This document shows positions 52,878 through 61,623 of a stretch of DNA of 64,000 nucleotides, piece after piece (positions within the stretch are counted from its first letter, which is position 1; each line of letters starts with the position of its first letter). The DNA is from Candidatus Sumerlaeota bacterium. Lineage in GTDB: Bacteria; Sumerlaeota; Sumerlaeia; Sumerlaeales; Sumerlaeaceae. The notes under the pieces were generated by a model. It did no database searches and had not been told where the DNA came from. It saw only the letters and a list, made by a program, of their open reading frames with translations. The DNA is taken from the NCBI GenBank assembly GCA_026398535.1, contig JAPLSQ010000061.1:1-64000 (forward strand), read 5' to 3'. Position numbers and translations under genes: made by a program.

Positions 52878-54103
52878 GCGGCCGGGGACGGGGATTTCAT
52901 TTCCACCATTGCGGCGACGGTTTCCGCGACTTCCTCGACAGGCATGTTCGTGGTGTCGAAAATCATGGCGCCCGGCGCCAATTTCAGCGCGCCCTGGGGC
53001 CGCGAGCGGTCGCGCTCGTCGCGTGCGATGATGTCGGCGCGAAGCTGACCGGGGGACACACCGACGCCCTGCTGAATGTACTGTTCACGACGGCGCTTGA
53101 GGCGCTCTTCTAGCGAGGCGACGAGATAGATTTTCCATCGGGCTTCGGGCACGACGACGGTCGAGATGTCGCGCCCTTCGAGCACGCTGCGGCCGTGCAG
53201 GGCGATTTCGCGCTGAAGCCGCGCCATCCCGGCGCGGACGGCGGGCACATCAGCCACGGGGCTGGTGTTGCGGCTCACTTCGGGCGAGCGGATGATCTCA
53301 GTCACGTCCTCGCCGTTGAGCAGGACGCGCTTTTCGTCCGAGGCCGCGCCCTTGGGCGGATCGGCGAACCGGATGTCCAATGAATGCGCGACAGCGGCGA
53401 GTTCCTCGGTATTGTCAAACGCCACGCCGCGCCGCATGGCCTCGCAGGTGACGCAGCGATACATGGCGCCCGTGTCCACATGGGCATAATTGAGGCGTTT
53501 GGCGGTCAGGCGCGCCAGCGTGCTCTTGCCCGAACCAACGGGGCCGTCGATGGTGACAATCGTGGAGAAAACATCCTCTTCATGGGTTTGCCGGCGCGCG
53601 GCAAGTTCTTCAAGAACGCGCCCGGCGATTTCCTCGATGGTATGTTCGGTCGTGTCGATGTGAATGTCCGACACGTCCGCGTAATACTCGCGCCGGGCCA
53701 CGAGAAGCTGTTCGATGCGTTTGAGGGGATTGCCGCCGCGCAGCATCGGGCGCGCGGGATCATCGCCGAGACGCTCGACAAGCACGCTGGCGGGGGCGTC
53801 GAGCCAGAACACCAGCCCGAGCTGGCGCAGCACACGGCGGTTCTCGGCGCGCGTCACAATGCCGCCGCCCGTGGCGATGACGGCGCGCGCGGCCTGCATG
53901 ATTTCGCGCAGCGCCTTGCTTTCCATATCGCGGAAAACCTTTTCGCCATGGTCGCTGAATATCTCCGAGATCGGCCTGCCCGCGCGGTCGACGATCACCT
54001 CATCGAGATCAATGAACTCCATTCCCGCGCGTTTGGCCACAAGTCGCCCAATGGATGACTTGCCGGCGCCCATCATGCCGATCAGGATGACATTGTCGCT
54101 CAT
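52874..54103 (-). CDS. Fused shikimate kinase and cytidylate kinase
   Basis: 409 residues. Residues 1-170 are a shikimate kinase (P-loop GMMGAGKSS 9-17, DLDE at 32-35, GGGIV at 79-83, PARPML). Residues 180-409 are a CMP/dCMP kinase (P-loop GPVGSGKST 187-195, DTGAMYRCV, GRDISTVVVPEA, ARDERDRSR). The first phosphorylates shikimate in chorismate synthesis; the second makes CDP for nucleotide and lipid metabolism. The two catalytic domains are usually separate proteins. aroC overlaps its start by one base and plsC overlaps its end by four. The linker is about 10 residues. Confidence 0.93.
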   Translation of the reverse strand: MSDNVILIGMMGAGKSSIGRLVAKRAGMEFIDLDEVIVDRAGRPISEIFSDHGEKVFRDMESKALREIMQAARAVIATGGGIVTRAENRRVLRQLGLVFWLDAPASVLVERLGDDPARPMLRGGNPLKRIEQLLVARREYYADVSDIHIDTTEHTIEEIAGRVLEELAARRQTHEEDVFSTIVTIDGPVGSGKSTLARLTAKRLNYAHVDTGAMYRCVTCEAMRRGVAFDNTEELAAVAHSLDIRFADPPKGAASDEKRVLLNGEDVTEIIRSPEVSRNTSPVADVPAVRAGMARLQREIALHGRSVLEGRDISTVVVPEARWKIYLVASLEERLKRRREQYIQQGVGVSPGQLRADIIARDERDRSRPQGALKLAPGAMIFDTTNMPVEEVAETVAAMVEMKSPSPAA

Positions 54104-55323
54104 CAGTAGTCCTTCATGTATTTGATGTAAGCATCGTAGTTGCGGCGCGTCTCAGGCATCGAATCGCCGCCGAATTTTTCAAGGAACACCCGCGCGAGGA
54201 TGAACGCCATGATGGCCTCGCCCACAACACCGGCGGCGGGCACGGCGCACACATCGCTGCGCTCACGGCCAGCCTCGAAAGGCTCTTTGGTGGCAAGATC
54301 AACCGATTGCAGGGGTTTCATCAGGGTGGCGATCGGCTTCATGGCGGCGCGCACGACGATCGGCTCGCCGTTGCTCATGCCGCCTTCGATGCCGCCCGCA
54401 TTGTTTGAAAGATGATAAAATCCGCCCGATGGCCCGCGTCCCGGTATTCGCGCATGGCCGCCAGCCTTTGCGGGCTCCTGTCCGAATGCGATGGGATCGT
54501 GGACGCGCGATCCGGGGACGGCGGCCACGCCAAAACCCATTCCGATGCTGACGCCCTTGATCGCCTGGCAGCTCATGATGCCCTGCGCCAGGCGCCCGTC
54601 GAGTTTTTCATCCCAGTTCATCGTGCTGCCAAGACCGGCGGGAACGCCGAGCGCGATAAGCTCGCAGATGCCCCCGACCGTGTCGCCGTTTTTCTTGGCA
54701 TTGTCGATGAGCTCGCATATGGGCGCTTCGGCTTCAGGGCGCGCCACGCGCAACGGGCTGGTTTCGGCGCGCCGGCGGATCTCCTCGTATGTCAGATCTG
54801 AGGCGCCGGCGTCAATGCCGCCAACGTTGATGACATGGCTGAAGATAGTGATGCCCATCTCTGCCAGAAAGCGCCGGCACACGGCGCCCACGGCCACACG
54901 CGCCGCTGTTTCGCGGGCGCTGGCGCGTTCGAGCACATCGCGCGCATCACGGCGCCCGAATTTCAAAACGCCCGGCAGGTCGGCGTGACCCGGCCGGGGC
55001 CGGGTCATCATGCGCTGCGAATCCGCCGCGGTGGATTCGCCCGGCTCTGGCGCCATCTGGTCAACCCACACCTGGTAATCCCGGTTTTCGACAACGAGTG
55101 TGACGGGCGAACCGAGTGTGAAACCCTTGCGGATGCCCGAGCGGATGAGTGCGGTGTCCTTCTCGATTTTCATCCGCGCCCCGCGGCCATAGCCTTGCTG
55201 CCGGCGCGCGAGATCGCGGTTGATGTCCTCCACAGTGACAGCCAGCCCGGCTGGCACGCCGCGAATGATGGCCGTGAGTTGCGGCCCGTGCGATTCGCCC
55301 GCGGTCAGATATTCAAGGCGCAT
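54103..55323 (-). CDS. aroC: Chorismate synthase
   Basis: 406 residues. MRLEYLTAGESHGPQL is the N-terminal signature, RRQQGYGRGARMKIEKD the FMN/EPSP-binding motif, and RPRPGHADLPGVLKFGRRDARDVLERASARETAARV the central motif. It makes chorismate from EPSP. The TGA shares a base with the ATG of the AroK-Cmk fusion, so the two are cotranslated. ATG 55323 follows AAGGAT. The upstream gap to 55505 has no clear gene. Confidence 0.96.
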   Translation of the reverse strand: MRLEYLTAGESHGPQLTAIIRGVPAGLAVTVEDINRDLARRQQGYGRGARMKIEKDTALIRSGIRKGFTLGSPVTLVVENRDYQVWVDQMAPEPGESTAADSQRMMTRPRPGHADLPGVLKFGRRDARDVLERASARETAARVAVGAVCRRFLAEMGITIFSHVINVGGIDAGASDLTYEEIRRRAETSPLRVARPEAEAPICELIDNAKKNGDTVGGICELIALGVPAGLGSTMNWDEKLDGRLAQGIMSCQAIKGVSIGMGFGVAAVPGSRVHDPIAFGQEPAKAGGHARIPGRGPSGGFYHLSNNAGGIEGGMSNGEPIVVRAAMKPIATLMKPLQSVDLATKEPFEAGRERSDVCAVPAAGVVGEAIMAFILARVFLEKFGGDSMPETRRNYDAYIKYMKDY

Positions 55324-55504
55324 GGCGTCGCATCCTTGAGATGAAATTGCGCATGACGATCAACAAGAAAGCGAAATACGGGGCGCGCCGCAAGGAAACT
55401 CTGTTCATTGACCGATTTTCCGAAGATTGATGATTCCGCTTTCTGATGCCGGTAAGGCACGCCGTGCATAAGAACCGTGACCGGATTGTCCTATTGTGGA
55501 AAGC

Positions 55505-56242
55505 ATGGAGCGAACCCCAACGAGAGGTCTTTGCAAACTTTTTCTGCTGGCTTTCGTCACGGGTTTTTCCGGCGCGGCAATGCCCGGTCCGTTCCTTGTG
55601 GCCGCGATTCAGCAGACAGCTGTGCAGGGCATGCGCGCGATCTTCGGCCTGCTTGCCGGTCACATGCTGCTGGAGCTGGCAACCGTCGGATTGCTGGCGC
55701 TGGGTTTGCAGGCTGTGATTTTGCGGCGCGGCGTGCGCGGCGCGGCCGGCATCGTTGGCGGGCTTGCCCTTTTCTGCATGGGAGCCGGCATGATCCGCGG
55801 CGCGGCGGGCCTGTCGCTGAATCTTGAGGGTTCGGCGGGCGCGGCATGCTCCATGCCCCAGCTCATGCTGCTTGGCGCCGCCGTGTGCGCCGCCAATCCA
55901 TACTACACGGGATGGTGGGCGACAATCGGGGCGGGACAGCTTGCCCACATGGCAATACGAACACCAACGGATTATGCGGTGTTTTATCTCGGACATTTGA
56001 GCGCCGACATTTTGTGGTACGGCCTTGTGGGCTTGCTGGTTGTCACGGGCCGCCGCTGGCTGACCGATGATGTGTACCGCAGCCTCATTGTCTCTTGCGC
56101 CGCGATTCTGCTGGCCATCGCGGCATGGTTTCTGTTCGCCGGATTCAACCTGTTGCGTAAAAGAGAAATCATGGAAACCGTCCCCGGCAACCGCACAGCC
56201 ACCGTTATCGCAAGAGCGCATCGAGCAGGACGCGGGCGCTGA
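55505..56242 (+). CDS. LysE/RhtB-type transporter
   Basis: About 245 residues from ATG 55505; the frame opens at GTG 55496. About six membrane helices. FVTGFSGAAMPGPFLV and CAANPYYTGWWATIG are the family's conserved motifs, including the PGP and NPxxxxWW signatures of small-solute exporters (amino acids or related compounds). Substrate unknown. Its 3' end overlaps the convergent helicase gene by 38 bp. Confidence 0.85.
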   Translation: MERTPTRGLCKLFLLAFVTGFSGAAMPGPFLVAAIQQTAVQGMRAIFGLLAGHMLLELATVGLLALGLQAVILRRGVRGAAGIVGGLALFCMGAGMIRGAAGLSLNLEGSAGAACSMPQLMLLGAAVCAANPYYTGWWATIGAGQLAHMAIRTPTDYAVFYLGHLSADILWYGLVGLLVVTGRRWLTDDVYRSLIVSCAAILLAIAAWFLFAGFNLLRKREIMETVPGNRTATVIARAHRAGRGR

Positions 56243-58718
56243 GCTTGGCGCGCGAACCGAGCCCGGTTTCGGGACCGACGCACGAGGGGCAGCCCGAGGC
56301 GCACGCGCACGCGGCAAGAATGTCACGCGCGGCGCGCAAGATTGCCCGGTCGGTGTCGAAAACCTTGCGCGCCAGCCCCGTGCCGCCGGGATACCTGTCG
56401 CACAAGTAAATGGCGGGCCGCTCGTCGTGGGGGGCGCGCACCATGGCCACGGCCATCACATCGCGCGGATCGCACAACACATAAATGGGCGCGACATTTT
56501 TCAGCAGCGCGGCCAGCCCGCTCAGACCCGCCCCAAGATCCAGTCCCGCGCTCTCCATCCACTCCTTTGTTTCGGGCGCCAGCGTCAGCCACCACGCCTC
56601 CGTCTGCATCTCCAGCGGCGGACAACTCACCTCGCCAAAGCCGATGTTTTCATGCGTTTCAAAACGGATTTTCTTGTATTTCGCGATGACGGTTACCATC
56701 GCAACCTCGCCAAAGTTGCGCGATTGGAACGGTGCGGGAATCCGCAGATTCAATTCTGAATCGGGGGCGCTGGTTTGCGCGTCGCCTGCGAATTCCTGGC
56801 GGCGGCTTCCTTCATCCTCAATCTGTTTTCTCACTTCGTCCGGCCCGCGCGGCGGCAGGTCGTCCGCGGCATCGGGCGCTTCCTGATCGTCCCGGTCGTC
56901 TGATTCCGAATCCGTCTGCCCGCCCGCCCAATCCCCGTCCGTCAAATCAACCTGAATGACTCGTATGTCGGTTTTGGAAAGAGCATCGGTGTAATAATCG
57001 GCGGCTTGGGGGCGCGCATAGGCGGCGCGTTTTTCCCAGTTGAGTTGTTGGATGAAAAAGGTCTCTCCGCCGTGCATGTAAATCGCCCCGGTGTGGATGA
57101 GGCAAGCCGCGGAGCCGTAATCCACTTCGGCCATGACGCTGTTGTTTTCGGCGGTGTTAATGACGACAAAGTTTTCGGTGCTGGCGCTGCGCAGCGAGAT
57201 GTGCTCGGCGGGATAGGACGGCGCGGACCAGTGCCACCGCCCCCCCGAGTGGTGCAGGACGCGCTCGTCCGCAAGATACCGAAGCACGGGCAGGGGACTG
57301 ATACCGCCGAAATCCTCGCCATCGCTGAACGGCAGTTCGAACGCCGCGCACTTGATGTGATTGGCCAGTATGGCAACATTGTCGGGATTTACGATGGCAT
57401 GCTCGGGCGGCCGCCCGAAAAAATAGCCTGGATGCGTGATGAAGAACTGGTCGAGCGGCGAGGAGCTGCCGATGAGCACGACGACGGATGTTTCGGCGCT
57501 TCGGCCCGCGCGCCCAGCCTGCTGCCATGTGCTGGCCACACTGCCGGGATAGCCCGCGATGACCGCCGCGCGCAGCTGCCCGATGTCAATGCCCAGTTCA
57601 AGCGCGTTCGTGCTCACCACGCCGAGGATGGCGCCGCTCTTGACGCCCTGCTCGATGGCGCGGCGCTCGTTGGGCAGGTAGCCCCCGCGGTAGCCCGCGA
57701 TCAGGTTCGGATCGAGGCGCAACCTGACCATTGTTTTGCGCAGGTAATTGAGCAGAACTTCAACCCTGATTCGGCTTCGCGCGAAGACGATAGTCTGCGT
57801 GCCGGCAGCGAGGAAGCGCGCGGCGATGCGCCGCGCCTCGTTCACCACGCCGCGCCTGATGCCAAGCTCCTCGTTCACGACAGGCGGATTGTATAAAATG
57901 AAATACTTCGAGCCCGTCGGCGCGCCGTTGTCGTCAATGACATCGAAACTTCGCCCAGCAAGACGCTCGGCAATCTCGCGCGGATTGGCGATTGTGGCCG
58001 AGCAGCAGATAAAGCGCGGATGCGAGCCGTAGAACTCGCACATGCGCGCCAGCCGCCGCAGCACATTCGCCACATGCGAGCCGAACACGCCGCGGTAATG
58101 GTGGACCTCGTCCACGACGATGTAGCGCAGGTTCTCGAACAGTTTGATCCAACCGGTGTGATTGGGCAGGATGCCCGTATGAAGCATGTCGGGATTGGTG
58201 AGCACGATGCTTCCGGCGGCGCGTATGGCGCGGCGCGCGTTTGCGGGCGTGTCGCCGTCGAAGGTGTAGACCTTGATTTCGCCGCCGGCCTCGCGCGACA
58301 AGTCGTAGAGCCCCGCGTACTGATCCTGCGCCAGCGCCTTGGTCGGGAACAGGTAAAGCGCGCGCGCGTCGGGATGCGCCAGTATCTCCTGCACCACGGG
58401 GATGTTGAAACACAGCGTTTTGCCCGACGCGGTGGGCGTGACCACAACAATATCACGTCCGGCGAGCGCCGCCTCAACGGCCTGCGCCTGGTGGGTGTAG
58501 AGCCGGCCAATGCCCCGCGCGCGCAACGCCGCCGCCAGGCGCGGATCAAGCGCGGCGGGGAATTCCGCGTAACGCGCCGCGCGCTCGGGAATGTGGCGCA
58601 GATGCGTTATGTTGCGCGCGATGTGCGGCACGCCCGTCAGCGCCTTGAGCGCGGCATAAATGCCCTGATCCGCGCCACCGCCGCCGTCCAAAATCAAATC
58701 ATCTGACGAAGACATCAT
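56205..58718 (-). CDS. MrfA-like DEAD/DEAH helicase with C-terminal DUF1998
   Basis: 837 residues. Helicase motifs: Q-motif region THQAQAVEAAL, Walker A TPTASGKT (94-101), DEVHHYRG, CSATIANP, and motif VI QAGRAGR. The C-terminal part carries a Cys cluster CACASGCPSCVGP, matching the DUF1998 zinc-binding domain of MrfA/YprA, a mitomycin-lesion repair helicase. Between helicase and DUF1998 lies an acidic linker (DSESDDRDDQEAPDAADD). Two ATGs (58718, 58715) are possible starts. An AT-rich inverted repeat (58747-58769) lies upstream. Confidence 0.88.
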   Translation of the reverse strand: MMSSSDDLILDGGGGADQGIYAALKALTGVPHIARNITHLRHIPERAARYAEFPAALDPRLAAALRARGIGRLYTHQAQAVEAALAGRDIVVVTPTASGKTLCFNIPVVQEILAHPDARALYLFPTKALAQDQYAGLYDLSREAGGEIKVYTFDGDTPANARRAIRAAGSIVLTNPDMLHTGILPNHTGWIKLFENLRYIVVDEVHHYRGVFGSHVANVLRRLARMCEFYGSHPRFICCSATIANPREIAERLAGRSFDVIDDNGAPTGSKYFILYNPPVVNEELGIRRGVVNEARRIAARFLAAGTQTIVFARSRIRVEVLLNYLRKTMVRLRLDPNLIAGYRGGYLPNERRAIEQGVKSGAILGVVSTNALELGIDIGQLRAAVIAGYPGSVASTWQQAGRAGRSAETSVVVLIGSSSPLDQFFITHPGYFFGRPPEHAIVNPDNVAILANHIKCAAFELPFSDGEDFGGISPLPVLRYLADERVLHHSGGRWHWSAPSYPAEHISLRSASTENFVVINTAENNSVMAEVDYGSAACLIHTGAIYMHGGETFFIQQLNWEKRAAYARPQAADYYTDALSKTDIRVIQVDLTDGDWAGGQTDSESDDRDDQEAPDAADDLPPRGPDEVRKQIEDEGSRRQEFAGDAQTSAPDSELNLRIPAPFQSRNFGEVAMVTVIAKYKKIRFETHENIGFGEVSCPPLEMQTEAWWLTLAPETKEWMESAGLDLGAGLSGLAALLKNVAPIYVLCDPRDVMAVAMVRAPHDERPAIYLCDRYPGGTGLARKVFDTDRAILRAARDILAACACASGCPSCVGPETGLGSRAKLSARVLLDALLR

Positions 58719-58746
58719 TAATGTGAACAGGCCGTTTTACTGAATA

Positions 58747-58769
58747 AATGCATAATCAATATATGCATT
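58747..58769. promoter_or_regulatory. 8-bp inverted repeat upstream of the helicase gene
   Basis: AATGCATA, 7 nt, TATGCATT is perfect and lies 29 to 51 nt upstream of the helicase start. It could be an operator within the promoter. It does not match the SOS-box consensus. Confidence 0.35.
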
Positions 58770-58939
58770 GTCCAATCAATGATGCAGGGAAATAACGGCG
58801 CATTTGAAAAGCGGGCGATTTTCCATGTGATTCGCCCCGGAAACGGGCCGGATATTCGACGGCATTGCCTTGGCGGCGCGCGGAAGTTTGGCGGGACCGT
58901 GCCGTGCGGCAGCGGGCCCCGGCCGGCCCCGCCCGCAGA

Positions 58940-59025
58940 TTGAATAGGTTCCTTTGTTGCGGGTAATATGCGTGGGTTTTGGCGCATGGGCGCCATGATC
59001 CTTCGAACAAAGGCGCCAACTGGAG
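58940..59025 (+). promoter_or_regulatory. rplU: Promoter and leader hairpin for rplU
   Basis: TTGAAT (58940-58945), 18 nt, TAATAT (58964-58969) is a good promoter. In the leader TTGGCGC (58979-58985) can pair with GCGCCAA (59013-59019) just before the TGGAG ribosome-binding site, with a competing CATGG-GC-GCCATG-like structure between. That layout is compatible with translational feedback. The rest of 58770-58939 holds no gene, only a very GC-rich stretch near 58913. Confidence 0.4.
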
Positions 59026-59036
59026 AATCAAATATC

Positions 59037-59357
59037 ATGAAGGCGATCGTCAGAACAGGCGGCAAGCAATTTCGCGTCGAAAAAGGCGATGTTTTGCGTG
59101 TTCCGCTGATGGAAGCTGAACCCGGCAGTGAAGTCGAGTTAACCGAAGTGTTGCAGGTTTCGGCGGAAGACGGCTGCCAGACGGGCCAGCCGGTTCTTGC
59201 CAACGCCAGTGTTAAGGCGAAAGTGTTGCGCCATGGCCGCGGCAACAAGATTCTCGTCTACACATTCAAACGCCGCAAGGGTTTTGAAAAACGCAGCGGT
59301 CACCGCCAGGATTTCACTGAAATCCAGATCGGCGACATCGTCACAGACGGCGCATGA
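59037..59357 (+). CDS. rplU: Ribosomal protein bL21
   Basis: 106 residues from ATG 59037. MKAIVRTGGKQFRVEKGDVL is the family N-terminus, and YTFKRRKGFEKRSGHRQDFTEIQI the C-terminal signature. Large-subunit protein. A GGAG lies 11 nt upstream. rpmA follows after 54 bp, the usual rplU-rpmA arrangement. An open frame upstream is not used. Confidence 0.96.
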   Translation: MKAIVRTGGKQFRVEKGDVLRVPLMEAEPGSEVELTEVLQVSAEDGCQTGQPVLANASVKAKVLRHGRGNKILVYTFKRRKGFEKRSGHRQDFTEIQIGDIVTDGA

Positions 59358-59411
59358 CATGCGCGGGGGCGGCCGCCCCCGGATGATATTTTTCAGGGAG
59401 ACAAGTCACTC

Positions 59412-59678
59412 ATGGCACACAAAAAGGGCGTTGGAAGCTCAAGGAACGGGCGCGACAGCAACTCGCAGCGGCTGGGTTGCAAGGCATACGGCGGCGAGTT
59501 CGTCACCGGCGGCACCATCATTATGCGCCAGCGCGGAACGCGCTTTCATCCCGGCCAGAATGTCGGCCGCGGCAAGGACGACACCCTGTTCGCCAAGCTG
59601 AACGGCGTGGTCGAATTCACGCAGCGCCAAGGGGTGCGCTATGTGAACATCCGCGAAAGGGCCGCCGCAAACGCCTGA
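59412..59678 (+). CDS. rpmA: Ribosomal protein bL27
   Basis: 88 residues. [20 protein letters not shown] begins with the standard N-terminus without the Firmicutes-type cleaved leader; [29 protein letters not shown] is the conserved core, and VRYVNIRE closes the protein. Functions at the peptidyl-transferase centre. AGGGAG precedes the start. Confidence 0.97.
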   Translation: MAHKKGVGSSRNGRDSNSQRLGCKAYGGEFVTGGTIIMRQRGTRFHPGQNVGRGKDDTLFAKLNGVVEFTQRQGVRYVNIRERAAANA

Positions 59679-59689
59679 CCTGAACAGGC

Positions 59690-60187
59690 ATGAATACCGA
59701 TAAAGACGACGGACGAAGCCTGCCGCCCGGTCTCAAAACCGCCCGGGAGGAAATCAAAAGACTCAAATTTCTGTGGGCGCTTTGTTGTCTCACTCCCCTT
59801 TTGTACATGCTGATCGCGCGCGCCATCGATGATTCGTGGTTTCAGCCGGCCGCACGGCACGGCTTTGTGGCGATGCGCGGCTCCACCTACATTGTCGTGT
59901 CGGGCGTTTTTGCCTGCGCCGCCGGATTCCTTCAAATCCTGATTTTCATCGTGAAGCGCAATTATGCCGCCGAAATCCGCAAGCCCGCCCTCAAGCCGAC
60001 AGAAATCATGCAGATTTTAAAAAAACGCACCATCATACTTGCCGCCATCAGCGAGTCGGCCATCCTGCTGGGATTCATTCTTTTTCTATTGCGCGGGGAT
60101 CTTGCAGCCATGTTCGCATTTGGTGTGCTGGCGTTCGTTTATTATGCCCAAAGCTATCCCTGCGGCGCGCCAGACGGAGCTTTATAA
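59690..60187 (+). CDS. Small multi-pass membrane protein, unknown
   Basis: 165 residues. An N-terminal charged helix (LKTAREEIKRLKF) is followed by hydrophobic segments at about 28-44, 66-88, 112-130 and 133-150. No family recognised. Follows rpmA after 11 bp, so it may be cotranscribed with the ribosomal genes. No strong ribosome-binding site. Confidence 0.6.
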   Translation: MNTDKDDGRSLPPGLKTAREEIKRLKFLWALCCLTPLLYMLIARAIDDSWFQPAARHGFVAMRGSTYIVVSGVFACAAGFLQILIFIVKRNYAAEIRKPALKPTEIMQILKKRTIILAAISESAILLGFILFLLRGDLAAMFAFGVLAFVYYAQSYPCGAPDGAL

Positions 60188-60364
60188 ATGCGATGCCTTC
60201 GTTGTGGGGGCGCGGGTCCGCCAAGGCACGCCCAGCGCCGGAGGACCGCCGCAGTTCTTCGAACAATTCGCAAAGGAAGCCAGCATTACTCCCCGGCAGC
60301 GCGAGCGCATCCAGCAAATCGTCCAAAACGCGAACGGCGACTTTCGCACGGCGCAGAGGGATAG

Positions 60365-60496
60365 CTGCCGCGCGATGTGTTCTTCTCGCCGCCGCCTTGG
60401 ATGCCGGGCCCGACTCGCGGCAGGATAGGGTCCTACCGCTACGGCGCCATGAGCAAAGGCGACATCTTCCGGGTCAGCGACCATCTGCTGCCATAA
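60365..60496 (+). pseudogene. Possible remnant of a prepilin C-terminus
   Basis: A 43-codon open stretch after a stop at 60362 ends with GSYRYGAMSKGDIFRVSDHLLP. The YG...SKGDIFRVS part resembles the YDPTNGTxSxGD tails of the prepilins at 2265 and 20770. There is no start codon or hydrophobic leader. The gap 60188-60364 shows no convincing gene; a Spy/CpxP-like stretch (ASITPRQRERIQQI) appears in another frame. Confidence 0.35.
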
Positions 60497-61537
60497 TCAG
60501 GCAGACTTCACATTCATCCGTTTCCCTGTTTTGCTCGACTCCATGGCGGCCAGCGCCACGGCAAGGCTGGAGCAGCCAGCCTCGATGCCTGGAATTTCCG
60601 TCACCGTCTTTTTGCCCGCCACATACTTGACCCAGCTTTCCAACTGCAGGCCCCAGTGGTATTGATTTCCGGAAACAGGGATGGGATCTGTGACCGTCTC
60701 GACGGAGCCGTCGGGGCGCGCGACACCGTGAATGTGTTTCGGCCCGTTGACAAGATCAAGGATCAGCGACCCCTTGTCGCCGTAGATTTCAATGCCGGAG
60801 AATCCGGGCGGGCTTGTCCAGCCGCACTCGATGCAGCCAAGGCATTTTGCCGCGCCGAAATCGAGCGCCATGACGGCGTTGTCGTCCACCTCGATGGGCT
60901 TGCGCAACGTCTTGACAATGGCGGCCACGGACTTGATGGGTCCGATGAAGTATTGGCAGATGTCGATCGCGTGAATGCCCATGTCGAGCAGGGCGCCGCC
61001 GACGGCGTACTTCCTGTGGTAAAACCAGTCGCTCTGCGCCCAGCCGGGGTAGGGGCCGCCGTGCGCGTAACGCACGCGGATCATGAAGGGACAGCCGATG
61101 ACGCCGCGATCGATCATTTTTTTCGCCGTCATGTTCATGCCGAAGAAGCGATGCGAGAAGGCGACCATGACCTTGACGTCCTTCCGGCGTGCGGCAAGCG
61201 CCTTAAGCGCGCGCGCCTCAGCCATCGTGGCGACCATCGGCTTCTCAACGAGCGTGTTCACGCCGCTTTTGATGGCATCAAAGGCGATCGGATAATGGAA
61301 AACATTGGGCGTGCAAACCGACACCATGTCCAGCTTCTCCGCGGCCAGCATTTTCTTGTGATCCGTATATAAGTGTTCCGCGGCCACTTTGTATTGCTCC
61401 CCCATGATTTTAAGGCGCGCGGGGTTGACGTCGCAGATCGCCTTGATTGTGACGAGTTTCGGGCTGGCGGCATATCCGCTGAGATGCACATTGCCGATCG
61501 ATCCGGCTCCAATAACGCCGGCCGTAAGTTTGGACAT
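60497..61537 (-). CDS. Gfo/Idh/MocA-family oxidoreductase
   Basis: 346 residues from ATG 61537 (AGGAAAAGAAA upstream; the frame opens at 61573). NAD(P)-binding GVIGAGSIGNVHLSGYA at the N-terminus, VSVCTPNVFHYPIAFDAIKSGVNTLVEKPMVATMAEA with the catalytic EKP motif, and ALLDMGIHAIDICQYF in the C-terminal domain. Oxidises or reduces sugar-like substrates; the exact one is unknown. The stop adjoins the prepilin remnant's stop. Upstream is the C25-like peptidase gene. Confidence 0.93.
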   Translation of the reverse strand: MSKLTAGVIGAGSIGNVHLSGYAASPKLVTIKAICDVNPARLKIMGEQYKVAAEHLYTDHKKMLAAEKLDMVSVCTPNVFHYPIAFDAIKSGVNTLVEKPMVATMAEARALKALAARRKDVKVMVAFSHRFFGMNMTAKKMIDRGVIGCPFMIRVRYAHGGPYPGWAQSDWFYHRKYAVGGALLDMGIHAIDICQYFIGPIKSVAAIVKTLRKPIEVDDNAVMALDFGAAKCLGCIECGWTSPPGFSGIEIYGDKGSLILDLVNGPKHIHGVARPDGSVETVTDPIPVSGNQYHWGLQLESWVKYVAGKKTVTEIPGIEAGCSSLAVALAAMESSKTGKRMNVKSA

Positions 61538-61623
61538 TTTCTTTTCCTGTTTCTTCGTGTGATGTGGGATCAATTAATTTTAATCCCGTAATATTCCCGC
61601 AAGGGAAAAGAGCCGCCGGTTAA

